From an uncultured Bacteroidota bacterium (GTDB taxonomy: Bacteria; Bacteroidota; Bacteroidia; Chitinophagales; Chitinophagaceae): 64,000 nt of DNA. Positions 63,090-64,000 of this stretch are shown piece by piece; within the stretch, counting starts at the first letter, position 1; every line of letters starts with the position of its first letter. Position numbers and translations under genes: made by a program. The notes beneath the pieces were generated by a model. The model made no database searches. It was not told where the DNA came from and saw only the letters and a program-made list of their open reading frames with translations. The stretch is from NCBI GenBank assembly GCA_903824665.1, contig CAIJXT010000033.1, positions 110,061-174,060 of the forward strand, given 5' to 3'.

Positions 63090-63682
63090 GAAATATTTAC
63101 ACATATTAAGTTGTTTACCTCCCGCATGGATCAAGGTCCGCTTGCGAAACCCACACTGGCGCGGGTGTTTTCCACTAATGCAAAATTTTTGGCGCGGTTT
63201 TTGTGGCATATTACCTGTAGCCCCGGGCACCACATATGCAGTTTTCCTCCATGGCAGCAACTGCGCAAAAAGTGCGCAAAAATAAAAATACAAAGCACTG
63301 AATATCAACCGTTTGTAGTTTTTCATTTTTTCGCAGTGCAGGTGCGCAATTTTTATGGTAGTCACTTTTTTGCAGCACCATCCGGTATCAGGTACCCGCA
63401 GGCACAGATCAGTTAAGCCGCCACTTACCCACATTTGCTGTTCATTTTCTGTCTGGCAAATCGGTCAGTTAAAGCAGGATTATCTGATAAGTGCAAAACC
63501 AATTTCAGAACGAAGGCCGAATCGTATGCGCTCCTGCTGAATTAGTTCCATACCTACTTCGCCTATCCTTCTGACAAAATAGAACATGTTTGATTCGTAT
63601 TTTAAAACTGATTTGACAATAAATTATATCAATTCATCAACGCAGGCCAGATGACGCAAATGGCTGGTGTATCGAAAACAAA
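63090..63682. other. Long intergenic region, no gene seen
   Basis: About 590 bp without a credible gene. Frames on both strands here (63111-63416 plus; 63042-63434 minus) lack domain-like content, and the minus one crosses the operon promoter. It contains the second copy of the short dispersed repeat (63140-63162). Otherwise I see nothing. Confidence 0.6.
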
Positions 63683-63710
63683 ACAGCCCCGAATACAAAT
63701 CCAGGGCTGT
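63683..63710 (-). terminator. Terminator of the T9SS gene at the right edge
   Basis: Stem ACAGCCC (63683-63689) / GGGCTGT (63704-63710), followed on the minus strand by TTTTGTTTTC. Confidence 0.7.
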
Positions 63711-63735
63711 CCATTTTGTTGATTATGACTACTAT

Positions 63736-64000
63736 TTATCTTTCATACACCAGTCTTACAATTGTCGCGTTTCCATCTGCACCAGTAAAGCGGCACATAT
63801 AAACACCTGCTGCAATAGTATTGGGCAATGAAACTGCAGAAACGCCTGCCAGTACTTCATACCGTGCTACCTCTTTGGCGTCGATAGAATACACAACGAA
63901 CGGACCTGCTACCGGTGTTTCTATCGTCAGCGCACCGTTTGATGGGTTCGGATAAATGCTGATGGCCATCGGTTCCGTAACACCCTGATCAGGACTGCCC
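63736..64000 (-). CDS. C-terminus of a T9SS-exported protein (runs off the right edge)
   Basis: Frame open from the right edge to the stop at 63736. The visible 87 residues are a type A T9SS sorting domain: ISIYPNPSNGALTIE, then YSIDAKEVARYEV, AAGVYMCRFTGADG and IVRLVYER. The effector part lies outside the window. The domain directs export through the type IX system and, in known cases, cleavage and attachment at the surface. Confidence 0.85.
   Translation of the reverse strand, partial: GSPDQGVTEPMAISIYPNPSNGALTIETPVAGPFVVYSIDAKEVARYEVLAGVSAVSLPNTIAAGVYMCRFTGADGNATIVRLVYER

Noticed and set aside
63042..63434. 130-codon minus-strand frame upstream of the DUF6932-like gene
   Set aside because: It runs across the promoter and operator and has no recognisable domain.

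Overview
The window reads as chromosomal DNA of a Bacteroidota bacterium, most likely Chitinophagaceae or a close relative. Supporting signs are three proteins with type IX secretion (T9SS) sorting tails, DUF4199, DUF6089 and BatA-type proteins, many promoters with the Bacteroidota -7 box TAnnTTTG and almost no Shine-Dalgarno signals, and some TTG or GTG starts. Family names below come from reading the proteins by eye; no database search was run.

Layout. 1-7.2 kb: the 5' part of a multi-PAS signalling protein with a 21-residue tandem coiled coil, two DinB-superfamily genes, and a TetR-controlled operon (DinB protein, thiolase, thioesterase) in which the same operator palindrome lies before both tetR and the operon; then an RNA pseudouridine synthase and a lipoprotein. 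7.5-16.3 kb: a complete exporter operon (HlyD-type adaptor, ABC ATPase, FtsX-type permease, TolC-type channel) divergent from an NtrC-type regulator and its kinase, with a candidate sigma-54 promoter in front of the adaptor. 16.4-17.7 kb: a Crp/Fnr regulator and a small barrel-like protein behind a possible Crp box.

18.0-23.8 kb is an accessory island at the 3' end of a tRNA-Ala(GGC) gene. Decayed copies of the tRNA end and its terminator divide it into two segments. One carries an AAA ATPase plus subtilisin-like protease pair (ietAS-type anti-phage system). The other carries an unrecognised helical protein and a YozE-like protein. No integrase is visible.

23.9-36.3 kb is core metabolism and surface biosynthesis: orphan histidine kinase, pdxJ, folB, a BatA-dihydroorotase-like-DUF4199-purN operon, bioA, a glycosyltransferase with a sugar nucleotidyltransferase, and asnB behind an unusually structured leader. 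36.4-41 kb is a 1,496-residue T9SS-exported protein made of nine bacterial Ig-like repeats and six further Ig-like repeats. 41-57.9 kb holds mfd, cphA, duplicated Uma2 genes, phosphosulfolactate synthase, lpxB, a T9SS propeller-like protein, a lone exbD, gcvP, a DUF6089 protein and a DUF2256 mini-gene. 58.1-59.4 kb is an MFS transporter.

59.6-63.1 kb is a second, AT-rich accessory cluster: an operon of a DUF6932-like protein, an XRE-ImmA/IrrE regulator-protease and a phage-beta-like protein, with a convergent, 3'-overlapping sce7726-type nuclease-like gene. A palindrome overlaps the operon promoter. This cluster is the best candidate here for an undescribed defence or toxin-type system. The window ends in the C-terminus of another T9SS-exported protein.
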